Made by a program: the position numbers and the translations under genes
Part shown: positions 43,059 through 52,343 of the stretch, in pieces
Position numbering within the stretch: the stretch's first letter is position 1
How the letters are laid out: every line of letters starts with the position of its first letter
NCBI RefSeq assembly: GCF_001428845.1
Contig: NZ_LMIU01000002.1
Location: 1-64,000, forward strand
Direction: 5' to 3'
DNA from: Achromobacter sp. Root83
GTDB taxonomy: Bacteria; Pseudomonadota; Gammaproteobacteria; Burkholderiales; Burkholderiaceae_B
DNA: 64,000 nt
The notes under the pieces: generated by a model
What the model saw: only the letters and a program-made list of their open reading frames with translations
Databases searched by the model: none
What the model was told of the DNA's origin: nothing

Positions 43059-44630
43059 TTATTTGCGCGGCGCCTTCAGCGCGGCGTGGTAGCGCGCCAC
43101 GTAGGTGGCGAAGTCTTCGGTGTCCGACTGCTCCAGGCGCAGTTGCTCGGCGGCGGACTGCGCGGCGGCCTCGCGATAGGCGGCGGCCAGATCCGACGGC
43201 AGGGGTTGCGCGCGCAGCGCGTCCGCATGCTTGCGGCTCAGGTCCAACGAGTAGTCGTGGAACGAGAGGCCGCTGTCTTTCAGCGACGCCAACAGGCGCG
43301 CCGACGGCGTGGAGTCCGGCTGCTCAAGCTTGGCGCGCTGCGCCGCCAATGCCTCGGCGTAGGCGCTGCCGCCCAGCGCGGAGTCGAACAGCGCGGCGTA
43401 GGGCGCGATCTGGTCGAGCAGTTCGCGGCCCCATTGCGCCAGGCTCACGGCCTGCCCTTCGCGGTCGAGCATCAGGCCCGGCTTGCGGCCTTCCTTGACG
43501 ACCACCGAGAAGTTGTCGGCGCTGCGCTGACAGTAGCCATTGGCCGGGAAGAAGGGGCTGTCGGACGCCGTGCAGAACAACAGGAAGGCGTCCACGAAGC
43601 GGGAGGTGGCGGCGTCGATGCCCACGGGCGAGGCCGGGTCGATGTCCAGGCAGCGGACTTCGACGTACTGCACGCCGCGTTCGGCCAGCGCCGTGATGGG
43701 CCGTTCGCAGCGGCCGGTGGCGCGTTTCGGCCGGATGCTGGAGTAGTACTCGTTTTCGATCTGCAGCACGTTGGTGTTGAGCTGGATCCATTCGCCGTTG
43801 CGATGCGTGCCGATCTTCTGGTAGTCGGGCCAGGGTTGCGTCACGGCGTCGTACAGGCGGCCGAGGAAGGTGTCCAGATCGTTGTAGCAAAGCTTGAGCT
43901 GCGACTGCGCCTTGTTCTGATAGCCCAGGTCGCTCATGCGCAGGCTGGTGGCGTAGGGCAGGTACAGGGTGTGGCCGCCCAGCTTTTCCAGCGCGTGGTC
44001 GTGGCCGCGCAGGAAGTCGCTGGCCAGCGCCGGGGCTGCGCCAAACAGGTACATCAGCAGCCAGGAATAGCGCGTGAAGTTGCGGATCAGGCTGATGTAG
44101 CCGCGCGAGCGGCGGTCTTGCGCCGAACCGGGCTGCGTGTCCAGGACGGACCACAGGTCCTCGGACAGCGAGAAGTTGTAATGTACGCCGGCGATGCACT
44201 GCATCGTCTTGCCGTAGCGCTCGGCCAGGCCGCGGCGGTACACATGCTTGAGCATGCCCGTATTGGACTTGCCGTACCAGGCGATGGGAATGTCCGCTTC
44301 CGGCGGCAGCGTGGCGGGCATGGACTGGTTCCAGATCAGTTCATGGTCCAGCACGCTGTAGACGTGGCGGTGGGTGTTGGTGAGCTCGGCCAGCAGGGCG
44401 TCCACGTCCGTATGCGTGCCCGTGATGAGTTCGAGCAGGGATTCGGAGTAATCGGTGGTGACGTGCTCGTTGGCCAGCGCCGAACCCAGTCCGGCGGGGT
44501 GCGGGGTGCGGGACAGGATGCCCTGTTCGTCCACGCGCAGGCCTTCTTTCTCGATGCCCCGCAGGGTCTGGGTCAGCAGCGAGCGGTTGGCCTCTAGGCG
44601 GGAGAGGCGGTTGGCGGCGGTATCGGTCAC
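43059..44630 (-). CDS. gshA: Glutamate-cysteine ligase
   Basis: A 523-residue GshA of the proteobacterial type 1 family, close to the 518 residues of E. coli. It has the N-terminal RGIEKEGLRVDEQG with the ATP-site Glu, GVHYNFSLSEDLW, and YVEVRCLDIDPASPVGI. It couples glutamate and cysteine in the rate-limiting step of glutathione synthesis. The start is GTG 44630 with GAGAAG upstream; the open frame to 44741 has no support. gshB is not in the window. Confidence 0.95.
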   Translation of the reverse strand: MTDTAANRLSRLEANRSLLTQTLRGIEKEGLRVDEQGILSRTPHPAGLGSALANEHVTTDYSESLLELITGTHTDVDALLAELTNTHRHVYSVLDHELIWNQSMPATLPPEADIPIAWYGKSNTGMLKHVYRRGLAERYGKTMQCIAGVHYNFSLSEDLWSVLDTQPGSAQDRRSRGYISLIRNFTRYSWLLMYLFGAAPALASDFLRGHDHALEKLGGHTLYLPYATSLRMSDLGYQNKAQSQLKLCYNDLDTFLGRLYDAVTQPWPDYQKIGTHRNGEWIQLNTNVLQIENEYYSSIRPKRATGRCERPITALAERGVQYVEVRCLDIDPASPVGIDAATSRFVDAFLLFCTASDSPFFPANGYCQRSADNFSVVVKEGRKPGLMLDREGQAVSLAQWGRELLDQIAPYAALFDSALGGSAYAEALAAQRAKLEQPDSTPSARLLASLKDSGLSFHDYSLDLSRKHADALRAQPLPSDLAAAYREAAAQSAAEQLRLEQSDTEDFATYVARYHAALKAPRK

Positions 44631-44662
44631 GGATTCTTCTCGTTGGGGGCTGTCGCCGGATT

Positions 44663-45577
44663 TTACGGGGTGCTGGCCTCCTGTGCCGAGGGAACCAGTA
44701 CTGGGGACAGGGACAATGCCTGGGACGCGCGGACCAGCCACTCGTCCAGGTCGGCGTAGACCGGGTCGGCGATGGGGGCGGTTTCGTTGAAGATCTCGTG
44801 CCAGGCCGTGTCATACCAGCGCAGGGTCAGCAGTTCCGCCGGCGCCCGCTGGGCGAACTGGCGGCTGCCTTCGGCGGCCACGATGGAATCGTCGCCAGCC
44901 ACCATCAGCAGCGTGCGGCAGGGCAGCAGCGAGGCTTCCCGCAGGGCTTGCCGCCCGCCTTCGTCCACGAAACGGGCCAGCCGTCCCGTCATCCGGCGCC
45001 GCACCAGCGGGTCGGACCGGTAGGCGCGCACGACCGCCTGGTCATGCGAGATCCGGGCGGCCGCCAGCCCGTGCGGCACCCGCAGGTCCGGCGCGTGCAG
45101 CGACATCCAGGTCAGGGTGCGGCGCACCCACAGTGGCACATTGACAACAAATGGCGGTGAACTGAGCACCAGGCCGTCCAGCTCGGCCAGGCGGCATTGG
45201 GCGATCCGCACCGCCACCAGGGCGCCCAGGCTGTGGCCCAGCAGGATGGGCGGGCGGCCCCGGGCCCGGGTCCAGGCCTGCAGGCGGCCCACGGCGTCGG
45301 TGATCAGGTCTTCCTGGTGGCCCAGGGTGGCGGGGCGTCCGCCCGAGCGGCCGTGGCCGCGGTGGTCGTGCGCGCCCACGGTCCAGCCGCGGGCCGTCAG
45401 CCAGCGCGCCAGCCGGTCATAGCGCCCGGCGTGCTCGCTAAGCCCGTGCAGCAGGTAGATACTGGGAGCGCCCGCGCCCGCGCCGGCGACAGGCGAGGGC
45501 ACGTTGGGGGCGGCGAGCCACGAATAATTGGCTATCGGCGTGCCGTCGGGCGCGGGGGTCATCGAAATCGGCGACAA
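44663..45577 (-). CDS. alpha/beta hydrolase (monoacylglycerol lipase-like)
   Basis: A 304-residue lysophospholipase/monoglyceride-lipase-like hydrolase. HGLSEHAGRY and DHRGHGRSGG are typical of the group, the nucleophile is in LLGHSLGALVA, and the triad is completed by VAGDDSIV and AWHEIFNE. The best ribosome site (GAGGAAG) serves a TTG at 45577; an ATG at 45562 is the alternative and lies too far from it. It is 32 bp upstream of gshA on the same strand. Confidence 0.87.
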   Translation of the reverse strand: MSPISMTPAPDGTPIANYSWLAAPNVPSPVAGAGAGAPSIYLLHGLSEHAGRYDRLARWLTARGWTVGAHDHRGHGRSGGRPATLGHQEDLITDAVGRLQAWTRARGRPPILLGHSLGALVAVRIAQCRLAELDGLVLSSPPFVVNVPLWVRRTLTWMSLHAPDLRVPHGLAAARISHDQAVVRAYRSDPLVRRRMTGRLARFVDEGGRQALREASLLPCRTLLMVAGDDSIVAAEGSRQFAQRAPAELLTLRWYDTAWHEIFNETAPIADPVYADLDEWLVRASQALSLSPVLVPSAQEASTP

Positions 45578-45622
45578 TTTCTGGCTTCCTCGAATTGAAT
45601 AGACCGTCCGGGTCCTCGGGTA

Positions 45623-46162
45623 ATGATGATTTCATCGCTGTTTCGTTTCATGTTGAAGAAAGCCGGCGTCTTGGCAGGGTTGGCCGTGCTGCTGGCAGCG
45701 TGCTCGCCCAGTTACAACTGGCGCGAAATGGATGTGGCCGACGGCCACGTGCGCGCGGCGTTTCCCGCCAGGGTTTCGACCGATACCCGCGACCTGAAGC
45801 TGGATACCCATACCCTGCAGTTCACGTTGGCCAGTGCCACCGTCGGTGAAGGGGTTTTTGCCGTGGGGTCGGCCCCGCTGCCCCCGGAGATCGCGGGGAA
45901 CCCGGCGGCCAAGCGGGCGCTGGGCGTGGCGTTGATGCGTTCGCTGTACGTCAATATGCAGTCGACGCCGCCGATGGAATGGCCCCCTTATGGCGAGGCA
46001 ATCGAGGTGCATGGCAAGGTGGCCGGCAAGCCCGGATGGCTGCAGGCCAAGGTCTGGGTGACCGACACCATGCTGATCGAGGCGGTGGCCGCCGGCACCC
46101 AGGAAAGCCTGCCGGCCGAGCGCGCGCGCGAATTCCTGCGGTCGGTGGTGGTCAAGCCTTGA
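45623..46162 (+). CDS. Putative lipoprotein of unknown function
   Basis: A 179-residue protein with a lipoprotein signal. The N-terminal hydrophobic stretch ends in LLAACSPS, so the lipid-modified Cys is near residue 27. The mature domain (about 150 residues) is mixed alpha/beta with no recognised motif. It may be an outer-membrane lipoprotein. Its start is divergent from the lipase, 45 bp away, and its 3' end overlaps the LuxR-like gene by 11 bp. Confidence 0.8.
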   Translation: MMISSLFRFMLKKAGVLAGLAVLLAACSPSYNWREMDVADGHVRAAFPARVSTDTRDLKLDTHTLQFTLASATVGEGVFAVGSAPLPPEIAGNPAAKRALGVALMRSLYVNMQSTPPMEWPPYGEAIEVHGKVAGKPGWLQAKVWVTDTMLIEAVAAGTQESLPAERAREFLRSVVVKP

Positions 46163-46547
46163 GGGTGTCCAGGAGCCCCAGCCGAAGGGCCGCGACCACC
46201 GCGGCGCGGCGACCTCGCACGCCGAGCTTTGCGCAGGCGTTGCGCAAGTGAAAGTTCACCGTGCTTTCGCTTACCCCCAGGATTCGGGAGGTTTCCCAAC
46301 TGGTCTTGCCCGCGGCGGACCAGTGCAGGCAGGCCGTCTGGCGGTCGGACAGCGGCTTGCCCGGCGGCGGCGCGCCGCCGCATGCGGCAAGGAGCGATCG
46401 GGCGGGCTGGGGGCGCAATGGGTTGACGGGCGGGTCGGCGGGCGGGTTGACGGACATGGCGGCGGGGGCTGGTCGCCCTTCTATGAACGATGGCCTCATG
46501 CTGCGGTTTGCATAGCCAGCGGGGCAAGCAACGATGCCTTGATGCAT
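46152..46547 (-). CDS. Orphan LuxR-type DNA-binding domain protein
   Basis: About 131 residues if read from the ATG at 46547. Only a GerE/LuxR helix-turn-helix is recognisable, at the C-terminus: LSDRQTACLHWSAAGKTSWE, then LGVSESTVNFHLRNACAKLG. The TSWE...TVNFH pattern is that of acyl-homoserine-lactone regulators, but the sensing domain is missing; the N-terminal part is short, Pro-rich and low in structure. The frame is open to 46589, but that would overlap the divergent AEC gene. It may be a domain-only regulator or a degraded quorum regulator. Confidence 0.7.
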   Translation of the reverse strand: MHQGIVACPAGYANRSMRPSFIEGRPAPAAMSVNPPADPPVNPLRPQPARSLLAACGGAPPPGKPLSDRQTACLHWSAAGKTSWETSRILGVSESTVNFHLRNACAKLGVRGRRAAVVAALRLGLLDTLKA

Positions 46548-46578
46548 CAATCCTTTTATCTTTGATGGAATAAGCCGC

Positions 46579-47478
46579 ATGTTGGCCATCGCGCAGTTTT
46601 ACTTTTCAGCCATTGTGCTGATGCTGCCCCTGCTTTCCTGCGTGGGAATCGGCCTGTTCTGGGGCAAGCGCGGTCTTCCGTTCGGCGGCTCGTTCATCAC
46701 GACGCTGGTGACGTCGGTGACCACGCCTGCCCTGGTGTTCCACACCTTTGTCACGACCCACCTGGATGACCGCGCGCTGGCCGACGTTGCCGTGGCGACC
46801 CTGCTCGCCCTGCTGCTGTGCGCCGTGGTTTGCGCGCTGCTGCTCAAGGCCTGGAAGCTGCCGGTGCGCAGCCTGCTTCCCACCGCCTTCCTGCCGAACG
46901 CCGGCAACCTGGGGCTGCCGATCTCCCAGCTTGCCTTTGGCGATGCCGGCCTGTCGGTGGCGGTGGCGTTCTTTGCGGTGAGTTCCTTCGTCATGCACAC
47001 CATCGCCGTGCGGCTGCTGCCGGGCGTGAACACCAAGGGAAGCTGGAAAAGTCCGATCCTGCTGGCTTCCGTGGTGGCGGTGGCGATGCGCGTGCTGCAC
47101 ATTCCGGTGCCGGACTGGATCATCGAAACGGCGCGCATGCTGGGCGCGGTCACGGTGCCGCTGATGCTGCTGAGCCTGGGCCATGCCCTGGCGCTGATTC
47201 CGTCCAATGGCATGCGCGATGGCGCCAAGGTCGGGGCGATCCGCCTGGCCGTGGGCCTGGCCGCCGGACTGGCCGTGGTGTGGGCGCTGGACCTGGAACC
47301 GTTGCTGGGGGGCGCGCTGGCCTTGCAGATGGCGATGCCCTGCGCCGTGGTCAGCTATATGTACACCAAGCGGTACGCGCCTACGCTGGGAGACACCGCG
47401 GCGGGCGCCGTGCTGGCGTCCACCGTGGTGTTCCTGCTGCTGGCGCCCCTGATGCTGTGGTTTTCCCACGGGCAATAG
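46579..47478 (+). CDS. AEC family transporter (auxin efflux carrier-like)
   Basis: A 299-residue membrane protein with about ten hydrophobic segments in two halves, the inverted-repeat layout of AEC/PIN-like carriers. FLPNAGNLGLPISQLAFGDAG is the conserved broken-helix motif. It is a probable secondary exporter of an organic anion. It is convergent with the sulfolactate-type cluster (15 bp from the ComC-like stop), which makes a functional link possible but unproven. Confidence 0.87.
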   Translation: MLAIAQFYFSAIVLMLPLLSCVGIGLFWGKRGLPFGGSFITTLVTSVTTPALVFHTFVTTHLDDRALADVAVATLLALLLCAVVCALLLKAWKLPVRSLLPTAFLPNAGNLGLPISQLAFGDAGLSVAVAFFAVSSFVMHTIAVRLLPGVNTKGSWKSPILLASVVAVAMRVLHIPVPDWIIETARMLGAVTVPLMLLSLGHALALIPSNGMRDGAKVGAIRLAVGLAAGLAVVWALDLEPLLGGALALQMAMPCAVVSYMYTKRYAPTLGDTAAGAVLASTVVFLLLAPLMLWFSHGQ

Positions 47479-47493
47479 GAGCAGGGGGCTGGC

Positions 47494-48501
47494 TCAGCTT
47501 GCGCCGGCCATGGCGCGCAGCTGCGCCATCAGCGTGTCGGGCAGGTCCACGCCGTGCTTGATGGCTTCGTCGCGCAGTTTGCGGCGGCGGTCGCCGGGCA
47601 GGCGCACGCCCTCGTCTTCGAGCATGGCGTCCACCAGGGTTTCGACACGGTCCAGGTAGGCGTTGTTGCCGGCCAGCGCGCCCGGATCGATGGCCATGAA
47701 GGCCTGCCCCAGGCGCGCCGGGCCGCCCTCGTCCACGAAGAATGACTCCGTTTCAAAGCCGAAGTGCGCGCCGGTCAGCGCGCAGGCCAGCAGTTCGACG
47801 ATGAGTGCCAGCATGGCGCCCTTGACGCCGCCGGCGGGCAGCATGCTGCCTGCCAGCCCGGCCTTGGGATCGGTGGTGGGCTGGCCGTCCGCGTCCAGCG
47901 CCCAGCCCAGGGGGATGGGCTGGTTGTCGCGCGCGGCGATCATCAGCTTGCCGCGGGCCACCTGCGACAGCGAAAGGTCGATCACCAGGCGCGCGCCGCC
48001 CCGGCGGGGAAAGATGGCGGCGATGGGGTTGGTGCCGAACAGCGGGCGCTTGCCGCCCCAGGCGGGCATGGCCGCCGGAGAATTGCTCAGCGCCAGCGCC
48101 ACCAGCCCCGCGTCGGCCAGGGCTTCCAGGTGATAGGCGGCTTCGCCGAAATGGTGGCTGTTGGCGACGCCGACGAATGCCACCCCGTGTTCGCGGGCCC
48201 GGATCGCGGCCTGCTCCACAGCCAGGGCGCAGGCCGGGAATGCCAGGCCCGAGCCCGCGTCGATCAGCGCCGCGCCGCCGCGCTCGTGCACGATGCGGGG
48301 CACGGCCGAGCCGATGGCGCGGCCCGTGCGCAGGTGCCCGGCGTAGAAGGGCACGCGCGACAGGCCATGGGAGCTGAGCCCCTGGCTTTCCGCGAAGACC
48401 AGAGCGCGCGCGGTGCTGTCGGCCATGGCCGCGTTGGCGCCCGCGGCGGCCAGGCCGGCCGCCGCCAGGTGTTGAAGTTCGTCCAGATAGATGTGAGCCA
48501 T
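47494..48501 (-). CDS. Malate/L-lactate-type dehydrogenase (ComC-like)
   Basis: A 335-residue Ldh2/ComC-family NAD(P)-dependent 2-hydroxyacid dehydrogenase. ESQGLSSHGLSRVPFY contains the catalytic-type His, and NSHHFGEAAYH and FGTNPIAAIFP are family motifs. In sulfolactate racemisation, ComC reduces sulfopyruvate to (R)-sulfolactate. The neighbours SlcC-, SuyA- and SuyB-like proteins support this reading. Malate, lactate or ureidoglycolate dehydrogenase are alternatives. Confidence 0.82.
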   Translation of the reverse strand: MAHIYLDELQHLAAAGLAAAGANAAMADSTARALVFAESQGLSSHGLSRVPFYAGHLRTGRAIGSAVPRIVHERGGAALIDAGSGLAFPACALAVEQAAIRAREHGVAFVGVANSHHFGEAAYHLEALADAGLVALALSNSPAAMPAWGGKRPLFGTNPIAAIFPRRGGARLVIDLSLSQVARGKLMIAARDNQPIPLGWALDADGQPTTDPKAGLAGSMLPAGGVKGAMLALIVELLACALTGAHFGFETESFFVDEGGPARLGQAFMAIDPGALAGNNAYLDRVETLVDAMLEDEGVRLPGDRRRKLRDEAIKHGVDLPDTLMAQLRAMAGAS

Positions 48502-48532
48502 ATCCTTCCTGTCGAGGGGCGCGCGCCGCGAG

Positions 48533-49468
48533 TCAGCGGGCGCCGCCGGTAAGCGCTATTGTCACCCCGGCGGCCACCATGTCGGAAACCCGGGTGTTGG
48601 CTTCTTGCGTCAGGCCGGCGATATGGGGCGTGAGGATCAGGTTGGGAGCGTCCGCCAGGGGGCCGCCGGCGGGCAGCGGTTCCTGTTCGAATACGTCCAG
48701 CGCCGCGCCGCGCAGGCGGCCGGACCGCAGCGCGGCGGCGAGCGCGGCTTCGTCCACGATGCCGCCGCGCGAGGTGTTGATCAGGATGGCGCCTTGGCGC
48801 ATGCGGGCGATGCGGGCGGCATCCAGCAGATGACGGGTATCCGGTGTAAGCGGGACATGCAGCGTCACCGCGTCGGCCTGCGCCAGCAGTTCGTCGAGTG
48901 CTAGCGGCTCGGCGCCGGTTTCCTGCCAGGCCGGATGGTCCGGCGGCAGCGCCGCGTCGCTGCCCACGACGCGCATGCCCAGCCCGCGCGCCAGGTGGGC
49001 CGCCAGCCGGCCGATGCCGCCAAAGCCCACCACGCCCAGCGTCCGGCCATGCGCCTCCAGCCCCTGCGACAGGGCGGCGCGCGGCCACCGCCCCGCCGCC
49101 ACGTCGGGCGTGGCCGCGTAGGCGCCGCGCAGCAGCGACAGCATCGTGCCGATGACGTATTCGGCCACCGCGCGGGCGTTGGCGCCGGTTGCCGGCACCA
49201 CCTGGATGGCGCGCGCCGCGCAGCCCGGCAGGTCGATGTTGTCCAGCCCCACGCCCAGCCTGCCCACCGCCCGCAGGCGCGGGGCGGCCGCCAGCAGTTC
49301 GGCGTCCACCTGGCTGCGGTTGCGCACGATCAGGGCGTCGGCATCGCCCGCGGCCTTGAGCAGCGCGCCGCGCTGTTCGACCATGTCGGGCGCGTAGTGC
49401 ACGTCGAACCGCTGGCGCAACGCATCCACGGCGGGCGCATCCATGAACTCCGAAATAAGAACTCGCAT
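48533..49468 (-). CDS. D-isomer 2-hydroxyacid dehydrogenase (SlcC-like)
   Basis: A 311-residue PGDH-family dehydrogenase. The NAD motif is VGFGGIGRLAA at about 148-158. The catalytic Arg, Glu and His are visible in NTSRGGIVDE, FEQEP and LTPHIAG. It lacks the ACT domain of SerA. (S)-sulfolactate dehydrogenase SlcC belongs to this group. It lies 31 bp upstream of the ComC-like gene. The two dehydrogenases could interconvert sulfolactate enantiomers via sulfopyruvate. Confidence 0.83.
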   Translation of the reverse strand: MRVLISEFMDAPAVDALRQRFDVHYAPDMVEQRGALLKAAGDADALIVRNRSQVDAELLAAAPRLRAVGRLGVGLDNIDLPGCAARAIQVVPATGANARAVAEYVIGTMLSLLRGAYAATPDVAAGRWPRAALSQGLEAHGRTLGVVGFGGIGRLAAHLARGLGMRVVGSDAALPPDHPAWQETGAEPLALDELLAQADAVTLHVPLTPDTRHLLDAARIARMRQGAILINTSRGGIVDEAALAAALRSGRLRGAALDVFEQEPLPAGGPLADAPNLILTPHIAGLTQEANTRVSDMVAAGVTIALTGGAR

Positions 49469-49514
49469 CTGCCGGACTCCTTTCGTGGTTGGCAGTGTTG
49501 GCGGCCTTGCGGCG

Positions 49515-50528
49515 TCAGGCGACCTGGATGTTGGCGTCGCGGATGATCTTGGCCCAGCGGTCCACCTCGGACTTGAGGTAAGCGCCGAACTCCTCGGGGC
49601 CGCGCGCCTGCGGCACGAAGCCCAGTTGCAGCAGCGCCTGCTTCATGGCGGGCTGCGACACCTGCTTCACGATGGCGGCGCCGATGCTCCGGACCAGTTC
49701 GGGGGGCGTTCCAGCGGGTGCGAGCACGCCGGTGAAGTTCTCGACGATCAGGTCCGGCAGGCCGACCTGCGCCACCGTCGGCACGTCGGGCAGGTCGGCG
49801 CTGCGGTCGCGCGTGGTGATGGCCAGCGCGCGCAGCGATCCGTTCTTCACATGGGCAAGGGACTCGGGATAGTTCGAGAACACGACGTCCAGATGTCCGC
49901 CGATCAGGTCGGTGAGCGAAGGCGCGCCGCCTTTGTAGGGCACATGGGTCAGCGGCGTTCCCGTGAGTTTCTGGTACAGCGCCAGCGTCAGGTGCGGAGG
50001 CGTGCCGTTGCCGCTGGAGCCGGCCGCCAGCGGCTTGGCCCGGGCCGCGCGCGCAAGGTCATCCATGCTCTTGATGGAACTCTTGGCATTGACCACCACC
50101 ATGATGGGCGAGGACGCCAGCCCCGCCAGCGGCGTCAGGTCGCGGGTCAGGTCGTAGCCCGCCTTGCCCGCGAAGAGCGTGGCGTTGGCGGCGTGCGACA
50201 AGGTGATGGCCAGCCAGGTGTAGCCGTCGGGCGCGGCATGCGAGACATGGGCGGCGCCGATGTTGGCGCTGCCGCCCGGCTTGTTCTCCACCACCACGTT
50301 CCAGCGTTCGGCGTCGCCCAGCGCCTTGGCGACCTGGCGGGCGGCGACGTCCGTCAGGCCGCCGGGCGGGAAGGGCACGACGTAATTGATGGGCCGCTGG
50401 GGCCAGGGGCCACTCTGCGCCAGCGCCCGTTCCCACGGGGCCAGCGCACAGAGGCCCGCGGCGCCCAATGCGCCAAGCATGCGGCGGCGCCGCGCGTCCT
50501 GCAGGGGGTGTTGCGGTTCGCTACTCAT
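49515..50528 (-). CDS. Bug-family tripartite tricarboxylate-type receptor
   Basis: A 337-residue Bug protein. An RRRR stretch before a hydrophobic segment (MLGALGAAGLCALAPWERALA) resembles a Tat signal, without a canonical SRRxFLK. The mature part has the family motifs INYVVPFPPGGLTDVAARQVAKAL and VVENKPGGSANIGAAHVSHAAPDGY. The ATG at 50528 has a strong AAGGAGGAAG site. Its place between the SuyB- and SlcC-like genes suggests that it captures sulfolactate or a related hydroxyacid. No membrane subunits are adjacent. Confidence 0.9.
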   Translation of the reverse strand: MSSEPQHPLQDARRRRMLGALGAAGLCALAPWERALAQSGPWPQRPINYVVPFPPGGLTDVAARQVAKALGDAERWNVVVENKPGGSANIGAAHVSHAAPDGYTWLAITLSHAANATLFAGKAGYDLTRDLTPLAGLASSPIMVVVNAKSSIKSMDDLARAARAKPLAAGSSGNGTPPHLTLALYQKLTGTPLTHVPYKGGAPSLTDLIGGHLDVVFSNYPESLAHVKNGSLRALAITTRDRSADLPDVPTVAQVGLPDLIVENFTGVLAPAGTPPELVRSIGAAIVKQVSQPAMKQALLQLGFVPQARGPEEFGAYLKSEVDRWAKIIRDANIQVA

Positions 50529-50678
50529 CTGTCTTCCTCCTTGGGGTGCGCCCGGGTAGGAATGCATACGCCTTTGTTGCCGCGGTCTGCGCCCGGGTCT
50601 GCTGGTTCTTGTCGGTGATGCTGCGATGGTGCCGCGAGGATTGCCGGCGCGTTCTCCTGGACGCGCCGGCGGGGGGCG

Positions 50679-51854
50679 CTATGCGCTTTCGAATATCCGC
50701 GTCAGGACGAATTCGCGGTGGCCCAGGGCCTCGGCCGCGGTCCACCGGCCGTTGGCCGTGGCCAGCATGCATTCCAGCAGCTTGTCGCCGGCCTGGTTCA
50801 GGTCGATGTCGCGTTGCAGCAGGCCGCTGGTGTCCACGTCGATGTGCTCGGACATGGTGCGGACGGTGCGGGGATTCGCGCAGATCTTGATGACCGGCAG
50901 GATCGGGTTGCCGATGACGTTGCCCTGTCCCGTGGGAAAGAAGTGCACGGCATAGCCCGATGCGGCGCACAGGGTCACCATTTCGGCCGCGGCCGAGGAC
51001 GAGTCCATGAACCACAGGCCCGGCCCGTCGGGAATCTCGGCCTTGTCGATCACGCCGTCCACGCGGCATTTCTTGCCGATCTTCTGGATGTTGCCCAGCG
51101 CCTTTTCCTCGATGGTCGTCAGTCCGCCGGCGATGTTGCCCTTGGTGGGCTGAGACTCCGACAGATCGCTGGTCTTCCAGCGGTCGATCATGGCCTGATA
51201 GCGGTCGAACATGAACATGAACCGCTCGCGCACCGCGTCGTTCGCGCAGCGCTCGGCCACGATGTGCTCGCCGCCGGTCAGTTCCGAGGTTTCGCCGAAC
51301 ACCAGCGTGGAACCCAGCGCATAGAGTTTATCGAACGCGTTGCCCACGGTGGGATTGGCGCCGCAACCGGAGGTGGTGTCGGATTCGCCGCACTTGGTGG
51401 AGACCCACAGATCCGAGATGGGGCATTCGCTGCGCGTCAGCGCGGTGGCGTAATGCACGTATTCCTTGGCGCAGCGCGAGGCGCGCATGATGGTGTCGTG
51501 GTCGCCATGAAGTTCGATGGAAAAGCCCATGACGGGCTTGCCGGTGGCGGCGATGCCGTCGACGACTCGCTTGGTCCAGCCTTCTTCGATGCCGATCACC
51601 ACCACGGCGGCGACGTTGGGGTTACAGCCGGTACCGATCAGCGTGCGGAAGTGCAGTTCCAGGTCTTCGCCGAATTGCAGCCGGCCATAAGGGTGGGGCA
51701 GGGCCAGGGTGCCCTTGATGTTGTTGGCGACGGCTTCGGCCGCCGCGTTGGAGATGTCGTCCACGGGCAGGACGATGACGTGGTTGCGCACGCCGACGCG
51801 GCCGTTGTCGCGACGATAGCCTTGGAACGTGGTCTGGGCAGTGATGATGGACAT
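50679..51854 (-). CDS. UxaA-family lyase large subunit (SuyB-like)
   Basis: A 391-residue altronate/galactarate dehydratase-family C-terminal domain. The opening [22 protein letters not shown] is typical, and [20 protein letters not shown] carries the conserved Cys. The protein lacks an N-terminal SAF domain, which is supplied by the separate 93-residue gene upstream. This split arrangement is that of (R)-sulfolactate sulfo-lyase SuyAB, which releases sulfite and pyruvate. A hexarate dehydratase is the alternative. Confidence 0.85.
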   Translation of the reverse strand: MSIITAQTTFQGYRRDNGRVGVRNHVIVLPVDDISNAAAEAVANNIKGTLALPHPYGRLQFGEDLELHFRTLIGTGCNPNVAAVVVIGIEEGWTKRVVDGIAATGKPVMGFSIELHGDHDTIMRASRCAKEYVHYATALTRSECPISDLWVSTKCGESDTTSGCGANPTVGNAFDKLYALGSTLVFGETSELTGGEHIVAERCANDAVRERFMFMFDRYQAMIDRWKTSDLSESQPTKGNIAGGLTTIEEKALGNIQKIGKKCRVDGVIDKAEIPDGPGLWFMDSSSAAAEMVTLCAASGYAVHFFPTGQGNVIGNPILPVIKICANPRTVRTMSEHIDVDTSGLLQRDIDLNQAGDKLLECMLATANGRWTAAEALGHREFVLTRIFESA

Positions 51855-51881
51855 GGTGGTTTCCTGTGCGGTGGGGGACGC

Positions 51882-52163
51882 TTACCAGCGCTTGGTCTTG
51901 ATGTTGTGCACATGGGCGTGCTCGCCTGCCTTGATGGGCGCCACCACGCGGCCGATGTCGACGCCGTACTTGAACACCGTGTCGCCCTCCGCCATATCCC
52001 GCATCGCGACCTTGTGGCCGATGGGTATGTCCTGGGAGGCGCGCACATGGATGATCTTGTCTTCATCCATGATCCAGGCGTTCAGTTCCGTTCCGGCCGT
52101 CAGGCCTTCCACCACGGCAACCGCGACCGTGTCCTTCGCATCGTGCAATACGGCGTGAATCAT
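51882..52163 (-). CDS. UxaA-family SAF-domain small subunit (SuyA-like)
   Basis: A 93-residue SAF-domain protein. HAVLHDAKDTVAVAVVEGL opens it and DIGRVVAPIKAGEHAHVHNI closes it, as in the N-terminal domain of altronate dehydratase. ATG 52163 has GAGAGGAAG upstream. With the SuyB-like gene 27 bp downstream it forms a two-subunit lyase. It is the first gene of the minus-strand operon, behind a well-formed promoter. Confidence 0.86.
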   Translation of the reverse strand: MIHAVLHDAKDTVAVAVVEGLTAGTELNAWIMDEDKIIHVRASQDIPIGHKVAMRDMAEGDTVFKYGVDIGRVVAPIKAGEHAHVHNIKTKRW

Positions 52164-52229
52164 TGTCTTCCTCTCTTGGTCAGGGGCGCCGCGGAGGCTG
52201 CGCGCGGCGCGGATCACAACGGCCAGGAA

Positions 52230-52258
52230 ATCTTAGGACGGTCCTTTTCCAAAGTCAA
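52230..52258 (-). promoter_or_regulatory. Promoter of the SuyAB-like operon
   Basis: On the minus strand TTGACT (52253-52258), 17-bp spacer, TAAGAT (52230-52235): near-consensus sigma-70. The leader before ATG 52163 is about 60 nt. Confidence 0.72.
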
Positions 52259-52315
52259 CTACATCATATATATGAATTGTATGACTTGAGGATGCGCCGT
52301 CCGCGCCGCTACACT
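52255..52315 (+). promoter_or_regulatory. Divergent GntR promoter and dyad
   Basis: A dyad bounded by TCAA (52255-52258) and TTGA (52286-52289) encloses the AT-rich CATATATATG core. It lies between the two divergent -35 boxes. On the plus strand TTGAGG (52286-52291), 18-bp spacer and TACACT (52310-52315) form the gntR promoter. This is a plausible shared operator for the GntR/HutC-type regulator. Confidence 0.6.
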
Positions 52316-52343
52316 GGGGGTCCATGAATATTGCGATGCACCC

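Noticed and set aside
46539..46550. TTGATGCATCAA palindrome, also present in the terminator at 18557-18591
   Set aside because: One copy is the centre of a terminator stem and the other overlaps a start codon; the shared 12-mer is most simply coincidence.
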